Shown here: in pieces, positions 9,399 to 18,088 of the stretch
Numbering within the stretch: the stretch's first letter is position 1
Layout of the letters: every line of letters starts with the position of its first letter
Source: Kitasatospora sp. NBC_01266
Lineage (GTDB): Bacteria; Actinomycetota; Actinomycetes; Streptomycetales; Streptomycetaceae
Direction: 5' to 3'
DNA: 64,000 bases
NCBI RefSeq assembly: GCF_036242395.1
Contig: NZ_CP108458.1
Location: forward strand, 620,001 to 684,000
Made by a program: the position numbers and the translations under genes
Notes under the pieces: generated by a model
What the model saw: only the letters and a program-made list of their open reading frames with translations
Databases searched by the model: none
Told to the model about the DNA's origin: nothing

Positions 9399-9841
9399 GG
9401 GGATGGAGTGGCCTTTCTGCAGAACGCGGGGGGCTGGCCGATGGTCCTTTCCAGCGGTGCCGGCGGGGGTAATTGCGCTGCGGCGACAGCGGATGGGGTC
9501 AGAGATTAGGGCTGGAACAACGGATTCCCTTGCCTAAACCCCGGATGACAGCGGAATCGTTACCAACATTGAGCGTTTCGCAACGTGCTCCGCATCGATG
9601 ATCACCCTGCGTGATAGCGACCGCTCTTGGCCACCTACACCTTGTAAAAGGCGCAACAGAAGGTCTGCTCATCTGGCAGTGGGACGGCGCGGGGGCCAGG
9701 CGGGATGATCTCCGCACCGCCCACCGATGGGGGGACGGGTGTCCAGCTCCGCCGGCCGGGCTTACGGGGTGTCACCCCGGAACGCTGGAGCGACACACTC
9801 TGCCTCCCCCCGGTGCTGCCACGGGCGGATAGCGTCCCTCC
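9399..9841. promoter_or_regulatory. 443-bp divergent intergenic region of the polyamine locus
   Basis: The gap separates the minus-strand importer operon from the plus-strand cupin gene and must hold promoters for both. It is locally more AT-rich around 9520-9660. I found no convincing paired -35/-10 hexamers and no convincing ORF. A partly palindromic element GCGTTTCGCAACG lies at 9568-9580. Confidence 0.35.
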
Positions 9842-10198
9842 ATGACCAACAGCTTCGCCCTGCACATTCCCGACGTCGACCTCGAACCGGAGCCGCTGGA
9901 TCCGTCGCAGATCGTCTCCGGCACGCCCCAGGTCACCGGCAGGGTGCTCTGGGAGTCCCCGGACGGCCGGCAGCTGCGCGGGATCTGGCAGATCACCCCC
10001 GGCGTGGTGACGGACACCGAGGCCGACGAACTCTTCGTGGTGGTCAGCGGCCGGGCCACCGTCGAGATCGCCGGCGGCCCCACCCTGGAGGTGGGACCGG
10101 GCGACGTCGCCGTCCTGCACGAGGGTGACCGGACCACCTGGACGGTGCACGAGACGCTGCGGAAGGCCTACGCCATCACGCTGCGCGAACCCGCCTGA
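9842..10198 (+). CDS. Cupin domain protein (EutQ/DUF861-like)
   Basis: This 118-residue single-cupin protein has the small conserved-barrel pattern TDTEADELFVVVSGRATVEI ... LEVGPGDVAVLHEGDRTTW. This fits the DUF861/EutQ-like group of cupins, which have incomplete metal ligands. It lies 55 bases upstream of the FAD oxidoreductase on the same strand and is probably co-transcribed with it. Small cupins of this group often accompany amine or polyamine oxidation genes. A supporting enzymatic or sensing role is inferred only. The ribosome site before the ATG is weak. Confidence 0.8.
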   Translation: MTNSFALHIPDVDLEPEPLDPSQIVSGTPQVTGRVLWESPDGRQLRGIWQITPGVVTDTEADELFVVVSGRATVEIAGGPTLEVGPGDVAVLHEGDRTTWTVHETLRKAYAITLREPA

Positions 10199-10253
10199 TC
10201 CCCCTCTGCCCCCGCTACCCCCACACCCCTCCCTCGCACGAAGGAACACCCTC

Positions 10254-11648
10254 ATGGATCCCGCCTCCTCCCTGCAGGACGTCAAGCCGGTCCCGTTCTG
10301 GCTGGACGACCCCGCGCGCCCCGAGGCCGGTTCCGCTCTGGTCGGCGACGTCCACTGCGACCTGCTCGTGGTCGGCGGCGGCTACAGCGGCCTGTGGACG
10401 GCGTTGATCGCCAAGGAGCGGGACCCCTCGCTGGACGTGGTCCTGATCGAGGGACAGCGGATCGGCTGGGCGGCCTCCGGGCGCAACGGCGGCTTCTGCG
10501 CCGCCAGCCTCACCCACGGTCTCGGCAACGGCCAGCAGCGCTGGCCCGGCGAGCTGGCCCGGCTCGAGAAGCTGGGCGCGCAGAACCTGCAGGCCATCGA
10601 GGACAGCATCAAGCGCTACTCGATCGACTGCGACTGGGAGCGCACCGGCGAGATCGACGTGGCGACCGAGCCCTACCAGCTGGACGACCTGCACGAATTC
10701 GCCGAAATGGCGGCCCAGTTCGGCGGCGACTGCACCGTCCTGGACGCCGAGGCGGTCCGCGCCGAGCTCAACTCCCCGACCTACCTCGGCGGGCTCTGGG
10801 ACAAGGACGGCGTGGGCATGGTCAATCCGGCCAAACTCGCCTGGGGCCTGACGCAGGCCTGCCTGGACCTGGGCGTGCGGGTCTTCGAACACACCGAGGC
10901 GACCGCGCTGGCCGAGGCCGGTGCGGGACTGGCCGTGCGCACGCCCTACGGCCGGATCTTCGCCGGCCGGGTCGCGCTCGGGACGAACGTCTTCCCCTCG
11001 CTGGTCCGCCGGGTCCGCGCCTACACGGTTCCGGTCTACGACTACGCGCTGATGACCGAGCCGCTGAGCACCGAGCAGCTCGCCTCCATCGGCTGGCGGA
11101 ACCGGCAGGGGGTGGGGGACAGCGCCAACCAGTTCCACTACTACCGGCTCTCCGCCGACAACCGGATCCTCTGGGGCGGCTACGACGCGATCTACCACTA
11201 CGGCGGCCGGGTCCGGGCCGAGTACGACCACCGTCCGCAGACCTACCAGACGCTGGCCACGCACTTCTTCCGGACCTTCCCGCAGCTGGAGGGCCTGCGC
11301 TTCACCCACGCCTGGGGCGGCGCGATCGACACCTGCACGCGGTTCTCCGCCTTCTTCGACACCGCCTACCGGGGCAAGGTCGCCCTCGCCGCCGGCTACA
11401 CCGGCCTCGGGGTCGGTGCCACCCGCTTCGGCGCCGAAGTGATGCTCGACCTGCTGGCCGGCGAGCGCACCGAGCGGACCGCCCTGGAGATGGTGCGCCG
11501 CAAGCCGCTCCCCTTCCCTCCCGAGCCCGTGCGCTGGGCCGGCATCGAGCTGACCAAGCGCTCCCTCGACCAGGCCGACCGCAACGCGGGGCGGCGCAAC
11601 CTCTGGCTCAAGACGATGGACCGCCTCGGGCTCGGCTTCGACTCCTGA
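10254..11648 (+). CDS. FAD-dependent amine oxidoreductase (DAO family, gamma-glutamylputrescine oxidase-like)
   Basis: This 464-residue flavoenzyme has an N-terminal dinucleotide-binding motif (CDLLVVGGGYSGLWTA, about residues 34-49) and the family landmarks GWAASGRNGGFCAASLTHG and GYTGLGVGATRFGAEVMLDL. It belongs to the D-amino-acid-oxidase-like group that contains PuuB. The expected reaction is FAD-dependent oxidative deamination of an amine such as gamma-glutamylputrescine. The ATG at 10254 is preceded by AAGGAA. An in-frame extension to 10125 overlaps the cupin gene and is rejected. Next to a polyamine-type importer it would be the catabolic arm of the locus. Confidence 0.88.
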   Translation: MDPASSLQDVKPVPFWLDDPARPEAGSALVGDVHCDLLVVGGGYSGLWTALIAKERDPSLDVVLIEGQRIGWAASGRNGGFCAASLTHGLGNGQQRWPGELARLEKLGAQNLQAIEDSIKRYSIDCDWERTGEIDVATEPYQLDDLHEFAEMAAQFGGDCTVLDAEAVRAELNSPTYLGGLWDKDGVGMVNPAKLAWGLTQACLDLGVRVFEHTEATALAEAGAGLAVRTPYGRIFAGRVALGTNVFPSLVRRVRAYTVPVYDYALMTEPLSTEQLASIGWRNRQGVGDSANQFHYYRLSADNRILWGGYDAIYHYGGRVRAEYDHRPQTYQTLATHFFRTFPQLEGLRFTHAWGGAIDTCTRFSAFFDTAYRGKVALAAGYTGLGVGATRFGAEVMLDLLAGERTERTALEMVRRKPLPFPPEPVRWAGIELTKRSLDQADRNAGRRNLWLKTMDRLGLGFDS

Positions 11649-11670
11649 CCGGGTAGCAGCTGTCGGCACC

Positions 11671-11722
11671 CGAAGAGGGGCACCTCCGGGACGCGGTCGC
11701 GTCCCGGAGGTGCCCCTCTTCG
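11671..11722. terminator. Bidirectional terminator, 24-bp perfect stem
   Basis: An inverted repeat of 22 bp (11671-11692 with 11701-11722) extends by two more pairs to a 4-nt GGTC loop. It lies between the converging oxidoreductase and peptidase genes and serves both. Confidence 0.85.
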
Positions 11723-11753
11723 TCTTCGTCATCCGCCCCCTGGCGCAGCGGCC

Positions 11754-13781
11754 CTACTGCTTGAACGACTTCAGGTAGCCCAGGGTCGGCGAGCCGAGAC
11801 CGGAGACGTCGTTGTAGCCGGGCGTCGCCTTGAGCGTGTAGTCCGTCCCGAGGGTGTAGAGGTCGCCCTGCCGCACGCCGTTCAGCAGGCCCTTGTCGTA
11901 GGCCACGCCCTTCGTCTGCCCGCCCGGGTTGTCGGTGACCGGGTGGAAGGCCTGGGTGCCCAGCGACTGGTACTTGGCGTAGATCTCCGGGTTCGCGAAA
12001 CCGATCGGGAAGCCCAGCGACTGCTCGGCGTCGCTCTGCTCCCCCGCGAACAGCGGGCAGGCGATGCTGGTGCCGCCGTAGCCCTGCTCGGCGAAGCCGG
12101 TGGTGCCGTCGGGCAGCTTCTGCGTGAAGCCGACCATCGTGGTCAGCAGCAGGTCGCCCTCCATGGCCACGTCCGGCACCTCGCGCATCGGCTGGCTCGC
12201 GGGCTGCCCGGTCAGCAGCGTGTCGGCGAGCGAGTCGGGCACGACGCCCTTCTGGTACCACGGCTGGGCGAAGTAGTTGCTGGTGCCGCCGCCGCTGCCG
12301 AAGATGAACGAGCCGGGCAGGCTCGACCAGGTGGTGCCGTTCTGCAGCGCCGCCTTGGAGTCGCCCATGCCGGTCTCGAACTCGTAGTTCTGGTTCTTGC
12401 CGATCCCGATGGCCGTCGCGCCGACCGCCGTCACCCACGGGATCGAGGGCTGGAAGGTGGTCTGCGGCTCGGAGGAGTAGGTGTCGCAGTTGACACCGGT
12501 GGCCACGATCGCCGGGGCGTCGTCGGCGCAGTCGCCGGAGGCGAAGTAGAAGCCGATGCCCTCGGCCGCACCCTCCTCGAACACCTGGTTGTAGGCGTTG
12601 ATGAGCACCGGGGAGGTGTTGCCGTTGGTGTCGTAGAGGTCCTCGGTGTACGAGTCGGAGACGACGTCGGCGAGGTGGTTGTCGACGATGTCGGACTCGG
12701 CCGAGATGAAGTCGATGTCGTTGCAGGAGTTCGCGCCGACGTAGTTGATCTTCGCGTCGGGCGCCATGGTGTGCACCTCCTCGACGTCCAGCGACTCCTC
12801 GGGCGTCCAGTCACCGCAGGAGGACTGATCGGTGAAGTCGGCCGGGGTGCTCAGGTCGGCGAACTGTCCCGCCTTGAACTGCGGAAAGCCGCTGTACTTG
12901 TCGAAGGTGTCCACGTCGGACTCGATGGTCGACGAGCCGTAGGCATCCACGATCGCGACCGTGACGCCCTTGCCGCTCAGGCCGCTCTGCGGGATCTGGT
13001 ACGCGCTGCGGAGCTGGCCGGGCAGGTAGCCGCACATGGTGTACGGCTGGTAACCGCCATAGGCCTTGGGCAGGTTCTTCGACGCGCTCTGGTCGTAGTA
13101 GCTGGTACACGGGTTCGCGCCTATGTACGGCGCGCCGTTCGGGCCCGTGACGAGCCGGTTGCCGGCGCTCGGGGCGGTGGCCGGGGCCGAGGCGGGCTTG
13201 TTGACGTGCGGCGCGTTGTCGAGCCCTTCGACGCCGACCACCGCGTCGGCCACGGCGGCCGGGACCAGCGCCGGGTGCTGCGGCGCGTAGTAGGTGTGGC
13301 CGCCGACGGCGTAGTTGTGCAGCGGGGTGCTGAACGCCGCCGTCAGCTGCGCGGCCGTCCCGGCGACGGAGACGTACTGCTCGGTGGACGAGGTGACCTT
13401 CAGCCCGGAGCCGGTGAGCCAGGAGCGCACCGCGGCGGACTGCGCGGCCGTCGGGCCGAAGCGCGCGTTCTGCTGAGCCGGCGTCAGGTAGTGGTGGTAC
13501 TCCGGGCTGCCCGGGGACGAGACCGCCTGGGCGTACGCGGCCAGACCGCTCGGGTCCTGACTGCTCAGCAGGACCTCGACGGACATCCTGCTGCTCGCCG
13601 GGACAGCACCCTGGTCGGCCCGCGCCGTCGCCCAGGACGGCTGACTGTCCGCCAGAGCCGCCGGGCCGGGACGCGCGGCCCCGGTCGCCGCCTGCGCCAT
13701 GGTGCCGCTCAGGCCGAGCGCCAACGCGGCGACCACGGCGGACACGGCCGTGCGGCGGCCGCGCGCTGTTCGGTGGGGCAT
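11754..13781 (-). CDS. Secreted S53 family serine-carboxyl peptidase (sedolisin/kumamolisin type)
   Basis: This 675-residue preproenzyme has a signal peptide at residues 1-32 (VAALALGLSGTMAQA core). It is followed by a pro-kumamolisin activation domain (about 60-190, with YHHYLTPAQQNARFGP) and the S53 catalytic domain. The Glu and Asp of the triad are in PEESLDVEEVH (E-x3-D spacing), the oxyanion Asp is in FASGDCADDAP and the nucleophile Ser is in GYGGTSIACPLF. It would be an acid-active secreted endopeptidase released by self-cleavage of the propeptide. It converges on the amine oxidoreductase. An 18-bp palindrome lies 71 bases upstream of its start. Confidence 0.92.
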   Translation of the reverse strand: MPHRTARGRRTAVSAVVAALALGLSGTMAQAATGAARPGPAALADSQPSWATARADQGAVPASSRMSVEVLLSSQDPSGLAAYAQAVSSPGSPEYHHYLTPAQQNARFGPTAAQSAAVRSWLTGSGLKVTSSTEQYVSVAGTAAQLTAAFSTPLHNYAVGGHTYYAPQHPALVPAAVADAVVGVEGLDNAPHVNKPASAPATAPSAGNRLVTGPNGAPYIGANPCTSYYDQSASKNLPKAYGGYQPYTMCGYLPGQLRSAYQIPQSGLSGKGVTVAIVDAYGSSTIESDVDTFDKYSGFPQFKAGQFADLSTPADFTDQSSCGDWTPEESLDVEEVHTMAPDAKINYVGANSCNDIDFISAESDIVDNHLADVVSDSYTEDLYDTNGNTSPVLINAYNQVFEEGAAEGIGFYFASGDCADDAPAIVATGVNCDTYSSEPQTTFQPSIPWVTAVGATAIGIGKNQNYEFETGMGDSKAALQNGTTWSSLPGSFIFGSGGGTSNYFAQPWYQKGVVPDSLADTLLTGQPASQPMREVPDVAMEGDLLLTTMVGFTQKLPDGTTGFAEQGYGGTSIACPLFAGEQSDAEQSLGFPIGFANPEIYAKYQSLGTQAFHPVTDNPGGQTKGVAYDKGLLNGVRQGDLYTLGTDYTLKATPGYNDVSGLGSPTLGYLKSFKQ

Positions 13782-13852
13782 GGTGCTCCTTCACGCTGGA
13801 GTGGGAGGTGCCTTGCATGCTGAACAGGGCCTTGCTGTAGGGCTCTTGGGAC

Positions 13853-13870
13853 CATGTGAAATTTCACATG
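13853..13870. promoter_or_regulatory. 18-bp perfect palindrome upstream of the S53 peptidase
   Basis: The sequence CATGTGAAATTTCACATG is a perfect palindrome and is conspicuously AT-rich in this genome. It lies 71-89 bases before the peptidase ATG (minus strand), where an operator or promoter would be. It is a candidate binding site for a dimeric repressor or activator. Confidence 0.5.
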
Positions 13871-13909
13871 TGCGGTATGGTATTGCGTCGATCTGAAGTC
13901 GTCCAGGGT

Positions 13910-13979
13910 CAGGGGCTGTTGGTCAGAGGCCGTTGGTCAGGGGCTGTTGGTCAAGGGCCGTTGGTCGGGGGCCGTTCAC
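13910..13979. repeat. Five 14-bp tandem repeats
   Basis: Five head-to-tail 14-bp units begin at 13910, 13924, 13938, 13952 and 13966, with consensus CAGGGGCTGTTGGT and small changes. They directly precede the broken glycosyltransferase and occupy the place of its missing 5' end. Confidence 0.85.
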
Positions 13980-13989
13980 GCCCTGCGCG

Positions 13990-14748
13990 GCATATCCGCC
14001 CGTTTCGCGCCGCCCGCAGCAGCGACGTCCTGCTGCTCTCCAGCTCGCTCGGCCCGCTCGGCCACACCATCGCCGCTGGGCTCGGCCTGCCGAGCATCGG
14101 CGTGTACCTCCAACCACTCGCCGCCACCGGCGAGTTCGCTCCTCCCGTCACCAGCACCCGGTCCTGGGGACCGCTCGGCAACCGGCTCCCGGACCGGTTG
14201 CGCGCGTTCCTGTCCGCCGGCCCGCCACCGGTCTTCGTCGGTCCGGGCAGCGCCACCGTTCCCGACCCCGAGCAGCTGAGCCGAACCGTCGTGCGCGCCC
14301 TGCGTACGGCCGGGCTGCGCGGGGTGATTCAGCGCGGCTGGAGCCAACTGGCCAGCGAGGGCGACGACATGCTCACCATCGACGAGGTGCCGCACCACCT
14401 GCTCTTCCCCCACCTGGCCGCGGCCGTCCACCACGCGGGGGCGGGCACCACCGCGGCCGCACTGCGCGCGGGCATTCCGACCGTCCCCCTCCCCGTGCGG
14501 TTCGGCGCCGCGTTCTGGGGCGCCCGCCTCACCGCCCTGGGCGTCGCCCCCACCGCGATCCCGCTTTGCCGGCTCACCGCCGAAGCGCTGACCGCGCGGC
14601 TCTCGTCCAGACCACGACCGACCCGTCCTACCTCCGCCGCGCCCAGGCCCTGGCCGCCCGCATCCGCCAGGAGGACGGCACCGGCCCGGTCCTGGCCGCG
14701 GTGAACCAGCTCGGCAACTCCCCGGCGCACCCTGCGAGCTCGGACTGA
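13990..14748 (+). pseudogene. Decayed GT1-family glycosyltransferase (sterol-glucosyltransferase-like)
   Basis: The recognisable parts are SSDVLLLSSSLGPLGHTIA, GLPSIGVYLQPLAATGEF, PPPVFVGPGSATVPDP and the acceptor/donor motif HHAGAGTTAAALRAGIPT. These are typical of GT1 glycosyltransferases that act on lipids or sterols. The first roughly 90 residues are absent and are replaced by the tandem-repeat patch. The segment between the LGNRLP motif and the RLRAFL region is shorter than in relatives, suggesting an internal deletion. A one-base change near 14600 shifts the reading frame: the donor-site part is in one frame and the tail VQTTTDPSYLRRAQALAAR is in another. It is almost certainly non-functional. 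Confidence 0.8.
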
Positions 14749-14768
14749 CCTGCGACCTCGGACTGACC
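14733..14768. repeat. 18-bp tandem duplication
   Basis: Two adjacent 18-bp copies (TGCGAGCTCGGACTGACC, then the same with one change) span the end of the glycosyltransferase remnant. Confidence 0.75.
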
Positions 14769-14797
14769 TGAGAACTTCCGCTCCCCGGAGGAGAACG

Positions 14798-14827
14798 GCA
14801 GACCCGCGCGGTCTGCGGTCGCGCGGG
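14798..14827 (-). terminator. Probable terminator of the benzoylformate decarboxylase gene
   Basis: Two mutually exclusive hairpins overlap just downstream of the stop: GCAGACC/GGTCTGC (14798-14816, 5-nt loop) and CCCGCGCG/CGCGCGGG (14803-14827, 9-nt loop). Confidence 0.5.
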
Positions 14828-14836
14828 CCGCCCGGT

Positions 14837-16447
14837 TCAGAGCATCGCCTTCTGGGGCTGCGTGGGCACCACGATGACCGTGGTGGTGCCGGCGGACAGG
14901 GCCGCCGTGAACTCCCGTTCCAGGTCCTCGCCGGACTTCACCTCGACCGCGCGGCAGCCGAAGCCGCGGGCCACGGAGGCGATGTCGAGCCCGGGCAGGT
15001 CGAGTCCCGGCACGCCCGGAGTCTGCTCCAGCACCGCGAACGACTTGAGGATGGAGTACTCGTGGTTGCGCATGACCACGTAGACGATGGGCAGGTCGTG
15101 CTGCGCCGCCGTCCAGATGGCCTGCACCGAGTACTGGAAGGAGCCGTCGCCGATCAGGCCGACCACCGGCCGGACGACGCCCCGGTCCCGGTCGCCGAGC
15201 GCGACGCCCACCGCCGCGGGGGTGCCCCAGCCGATGCCGCCGCTGGCCGTGGCGAAGAACGATCCGGTCCGGGTGGTGGGCAGCCACTCGAGCTGCTGCG
15301 CCATCGTGGACGTCGACTCGTTGACGATGACCGCGTCGGCCGGCCGGACCCGGCTCAGCGCGGCATAGACCTCCGGCGGGGTGAGCGGGCTGTTCGGCGT
15401 CTGCGGAAGCTCCCGGGGCCGCGCCATCGGCTCCGGGGCGGTCCGCGTCGATCCCTCCGCGACCAGGTCCAGGAGCAGCTCGATCGCCAACCCGGGATCA
15501 CCCAGCAGGCTGTCGCCCACCCGCGCCGCCGCGGCGGCCGCCGGATCGCCGGTGATCTGCAGCAGCGCGGTGCCGTCGGGCAGGTAGTCGCCGGGGACGT
15601 AGGGGTAGTAGCGGAACACCTCCGCGCCGATCACGACCACCAGGTCGTGTCCCGCCAGCCGGTCGCTGATGGTCTTCACCGACATGCCGAGCGGACCGCC
15701 GAACAGCCGGTGGTCCTCCGGGAAGGCGGCGCGGTCCGGCAGCGGGGCGCCGTAGACGCGAGCGCTCAGCTTCTCCGCGAGGGCGATGGCGGCGTCCCAT
15801 CCGCCGCTGCGGTCGACCTCCGGCCCGAAGACCAGCGCGGGACGGCGGCTGGCGGAGATGCGATCGGCGAAGCCGCGCAGCCGCTGCGGGTCGGGGGCGA
15901 CGCGGTGGCTCACCGTCCGCACCCGGTCGAAGCCGGACAGCGGCCGGTTCCAGTCGTCCATCGGAATCGACAGGTAGACCGGTCCGGCCGGCGGCTGCAA
16001 CGCCTCCGCGTAGGCCCGCATGAAGGCTTCCGGGACGTCTTCGGCGCGGGCCGGCTCGTAGGACCACTTCACCCACGGCTTCGGCAGCGTGGTGGCTTCC
16101 CGGTTGCCGAGATACGGCTCGCCGATCACCAGTTCCCGGTGCTGCTGCCCCGAGGTGACGATCAGGGGCGTGTTCGCGTGGGAGGCCGCCACCAGGTTGC
16201 CCACCGCGTTTCCCATCCCGGCCGAGGAGTGCACGTTGACCAGTGCGGGGCGGCCGGTCACCTGGGCGAACGCGTCGGCCATCGCGATGACGGACGCCTC
16301 CTGCAGGGCCAGGACGTAGCTGAAGTCCTCGGGGAAGTCCTGCAGGAAGGTCTGCTCGGTGGAACCCGGATTGCCGAAGACCGTGGTGAGCTTCAGGGTC
16401 CGCAGCAGGTCGTAGGTCACGCTGTGGACGGTGGATTGATCGGTCAT
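14837..16447 (-). CDS. mdlC: Thiamine-diphosphate enzyme, benzoylformate decarboxylase-like
   Basis: This 536-residue ThDP-dependent enzyme has the three-domain layout of benzoylformate decarboxylase. Landmarks are NPGSTEQTFL and the cofactor-activating Glu in LALQEASVIAMADAFA. The active-site His lies in NVHSSAGMGNAVGNL and a second His in PEDHRLFGG, matching the two catalytic histidines of this family. The ThDP motif is GDGSFQYSVQAIWTAAQHD ending at MRNHEY. The reaction would be non-oxidative decarboxylation of an aryl 2-oxoacid to an aldehyde. The ATG at 16447 is preferred over an in-frame ATG at 16495, giving MTDQSTVHSVTYDLL as in relatives. It stands alone, so the pathway (mandelate-type or other) is not shown. 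Confidence 0.85.
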   Translation of the reverse strand: MTDQSTVHSVTYDLLRTLKLTTVFGNPGSTEQTFLQDFPEDFSYVLALQEASVIAMADAFAQVTGRPALVNVHSSAGMGNAVGNLVAASHANTPLIVTSGQQHRELVIGEPYLGNREATTLPKPWVKWSYEPARAEDVPEAFMRAYAEALQPPAGPVYLSIPMDDWNRPLSGFDRVRTVSHRVAPDPQRLRGFADRISASRRPALVFGPEVDRSGGWDAAIALAEKLSARVYGAPLPDRAAFPEDHRLFGGPLGMSVKTISDRLAGHDLVVVIGAEVFRYYPYVPGDYLPDGTALLQITGDPAAAAAARVGDSLLGDPGLAIELLLDLVAEGSTRTAPEPMARPRELPQTPNSPLTPPEVYAALSRVRPADAVIVNESTSTMAQQLEWLPTTRTGSFFATASGGIGWGTPAAVGVALGDRDRGVVRPVVGLIGDGSFQYSVQAIWTAAQHDLPIVYVVMRNHEYSILKSFAVLEQTPGVPGLDLPGLDIASVARGFGCRAVEVKSGEDLEREFTAALSAGTTTVIVVPTQPQKAML

Positions 16448-16631
16448 CGCGTGCTGCCCGCCTTCCGTGCAGCGCCCGACGGAGTGCGGACGCATAGGAC
16501 AATTCGGACACTCTATGCGGCGATCGCCTCATTCCCGCCAAGGCTCGCACGCACCCCCGGAGCACGTCCAGCGGGCCCCGGGGAGAAGTCGACGAACCGT
16601 CAGAACTGGTTCCACATAACCGTCCTGACGG

Positions 16632-17651
16632 TCAGTCGGAGAAGTCCTGGGTCATCCACACCGTTCCCGAGGAGTCCCGCAGCAGCTCGATGCCGATGTG
16701 GTGGAACGCCGGGTTGAGGATGTTGCGCCGGTGGCCGTCGTTCGGCGGCTGCTCGGCGAGCATGCTGTTGGTGAGCCCGACCGCCATGTCGGCTATCGCG
16801 GCCGTGGTGTCGGCGACCGGGCCGCCCTCGCCGATGTTCTCGCCGGCCGTCGTCCACTGCACGCCGGCGGCGTTCTCGCGGGCGCCGAAGGCGGGTTCGC
16901 CCGGGCACTGGTGCTGCAGTCCACAGCCCGCGGCCATGGTGTGGTTGTGGGCGTCCGCACTGGTCTGCAGGCCGGCCAGCATCTGCAGCGGTGCCACGCC
17001 CTGGGCGGCGCGCGCCTGGTTGATGACGGCCAGCACCTGGGCGAGCGCCGGATCCAGGTCGGTGCCGGGGGCACCGGGAGCGGTGGCGCTCGGCGCGGGG
17101 ACGGGAACGGCGCCGGTGGTGGAACTCGCGGTGGGGACGGGTGCGGCGCTGGGGGCTGTCGGGGCCTGGGAGGCGGCGGCGGTCTGCGAGTTGGCCGGCG
17201 TCGGCGCGCTGGACGGCGCTCCGACGGTGGGAGAGTTCACCGGCGTCGTGCTGGTGGACCCGCCGGGCAACCGGGTGGGCCCGGTGCCCTGCGCGGACGG
17301 GGCCGCCGTGGCGGCAGGCGTCCCGCTCGGGGAGCCGGACGCGGTGCTCGCCGGCGCGTCGGTCGCCGGCGGTGGTTCCGGCGCCGAGAGCTGCTTGCCG
17401 TCCTGCGGGCCGGGCAGCAGGGCCCGTCCGCCGATCACCACGGTGGTCGCCGTCGCCGCCAGCGCGACCGCGGCGAGCAGCGGCCTGGCGCCGGCGACCC
17501 CGCGCCGCGCCCGGTGCCGGCCGTTGCCGGCCCGGCGATGGGCCCCACCACCCGGCCTGCCGGCGGCCGGACTCAGGTCGTACCAGCTTTCCGGCCCCGC
17601 ACCGCCCCAGGGCTGCGCAGCCGGCTCGGTCTCGGTGGCGTACTTCGTCAT
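16632..17651 (-). CDS. Secreted/membrane-anchored CAP (SCP/PR1) domain protein
   Basis: This 339-residue protein has a charged N-terminal cytoplasmic part and one membrane or signal-anchor segment near residues 54-75 (LLAAVALAATATTVVIGG). A long Pro/Ser/Thr-rich linker (about 80-205) leads to a C-terminal CAP domain (about 208-339). CAP signatures are NQARAAQGVAPL, SADAHNHTMAAG, GENI and GHRRNILNPAFHHIGI. Family members act outside the cell and may bind lipids or have hydrolytic roles. The function here is unknown. A strong GGAGGAGAG ribosome site precedes the ATG at 17651. Confidence 0.88.
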   Translation of the reverse strand: MTKYATETEPAAQPWGGAGPESWYDLSPAAGRPGGGAHRRAGNGRHRARRGVAGARPLLAAVALAATATTVVIGGRALLPGPQDGKQLSAPEPPPATDAPASTASGSPSGTPAATAAPSAQGTGPTRLPGGSTSTTPVNSPTVGAPSSAPTPANSQTAAASQAPTAPSAAPVPTASSTTGAVPVPAPSATAPGAPGTDLDPALAQVLAVINQARAAQGVAPLQMLAGLQTSADAHNHTMAAGCGLQHQCPGEPAFGARENAAGVQWTTAGENIGEGGPVADTTAAIADMAVGLTNSMLAEQPPNDGHRRNILNPAFHHIGIELLRDSSGTVWMTQDFSD

Positions 17652-18088
17652 CAGCTCTCTCCTCCGGTCAACGGCCTTCGTGACAGGAGACCCCCAGGAG
17701 GTCGGCGGATAACGGAAACCCGGAACGGAATCCGAACGGAGTCCCGAGCCGGGGTCGACGACGGCGGTCGGACGCCGACGGTGACGTAGGCGCTGATCGG
17801 TCCGCCATGGTGCGCCACTGCGCCAGGACTCCGCAGAGCCTTCGAACCGTTTTCCGGGGCCGCCGACCGCAGCGGCCGGGAGCACGATTCGTGCAACGGG
17901 TGAGTTGATCGCTAAGGTGCCAGGTCACGACCGCTCCCCGTTCGATCCACGGGCCGGTCAGGGCTCTGCCGCAGTTGGTGGCACCTCCACGACTGCTGTG
18001 CCGATCTCTGCCTGCCCGGGCCCTGGGATACGGGGGCGGTCCGCACGGCGGGGCAGTCGGGCCCCGGCCGACGGGTCAGGAGGAACGA
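17652..18088. promoter_or_regulatory. 437-bp divergent intergenic region with AACGGA repeats
   Basis: This gap separates the CAP gene from the IMP dehydrogenase gene. Three copies of AACGGA occur at 17711, 17724 and 17735 (spacing 13 and 11), 60-90 bases before the CAP gene start, and could be activator half-sites. I see no convincing ORF in the gap. Confidence 0.35.

Noticed and set aside
13853..13870. The palindrome as a start of a plus-strand gene (ATG at 13856)
   Set aside because: The frame from there reads through the 14-bp repeats into the glycosyltransferase remnant. There is no ribosome site and the encoded N-terminus is repeat-derived.
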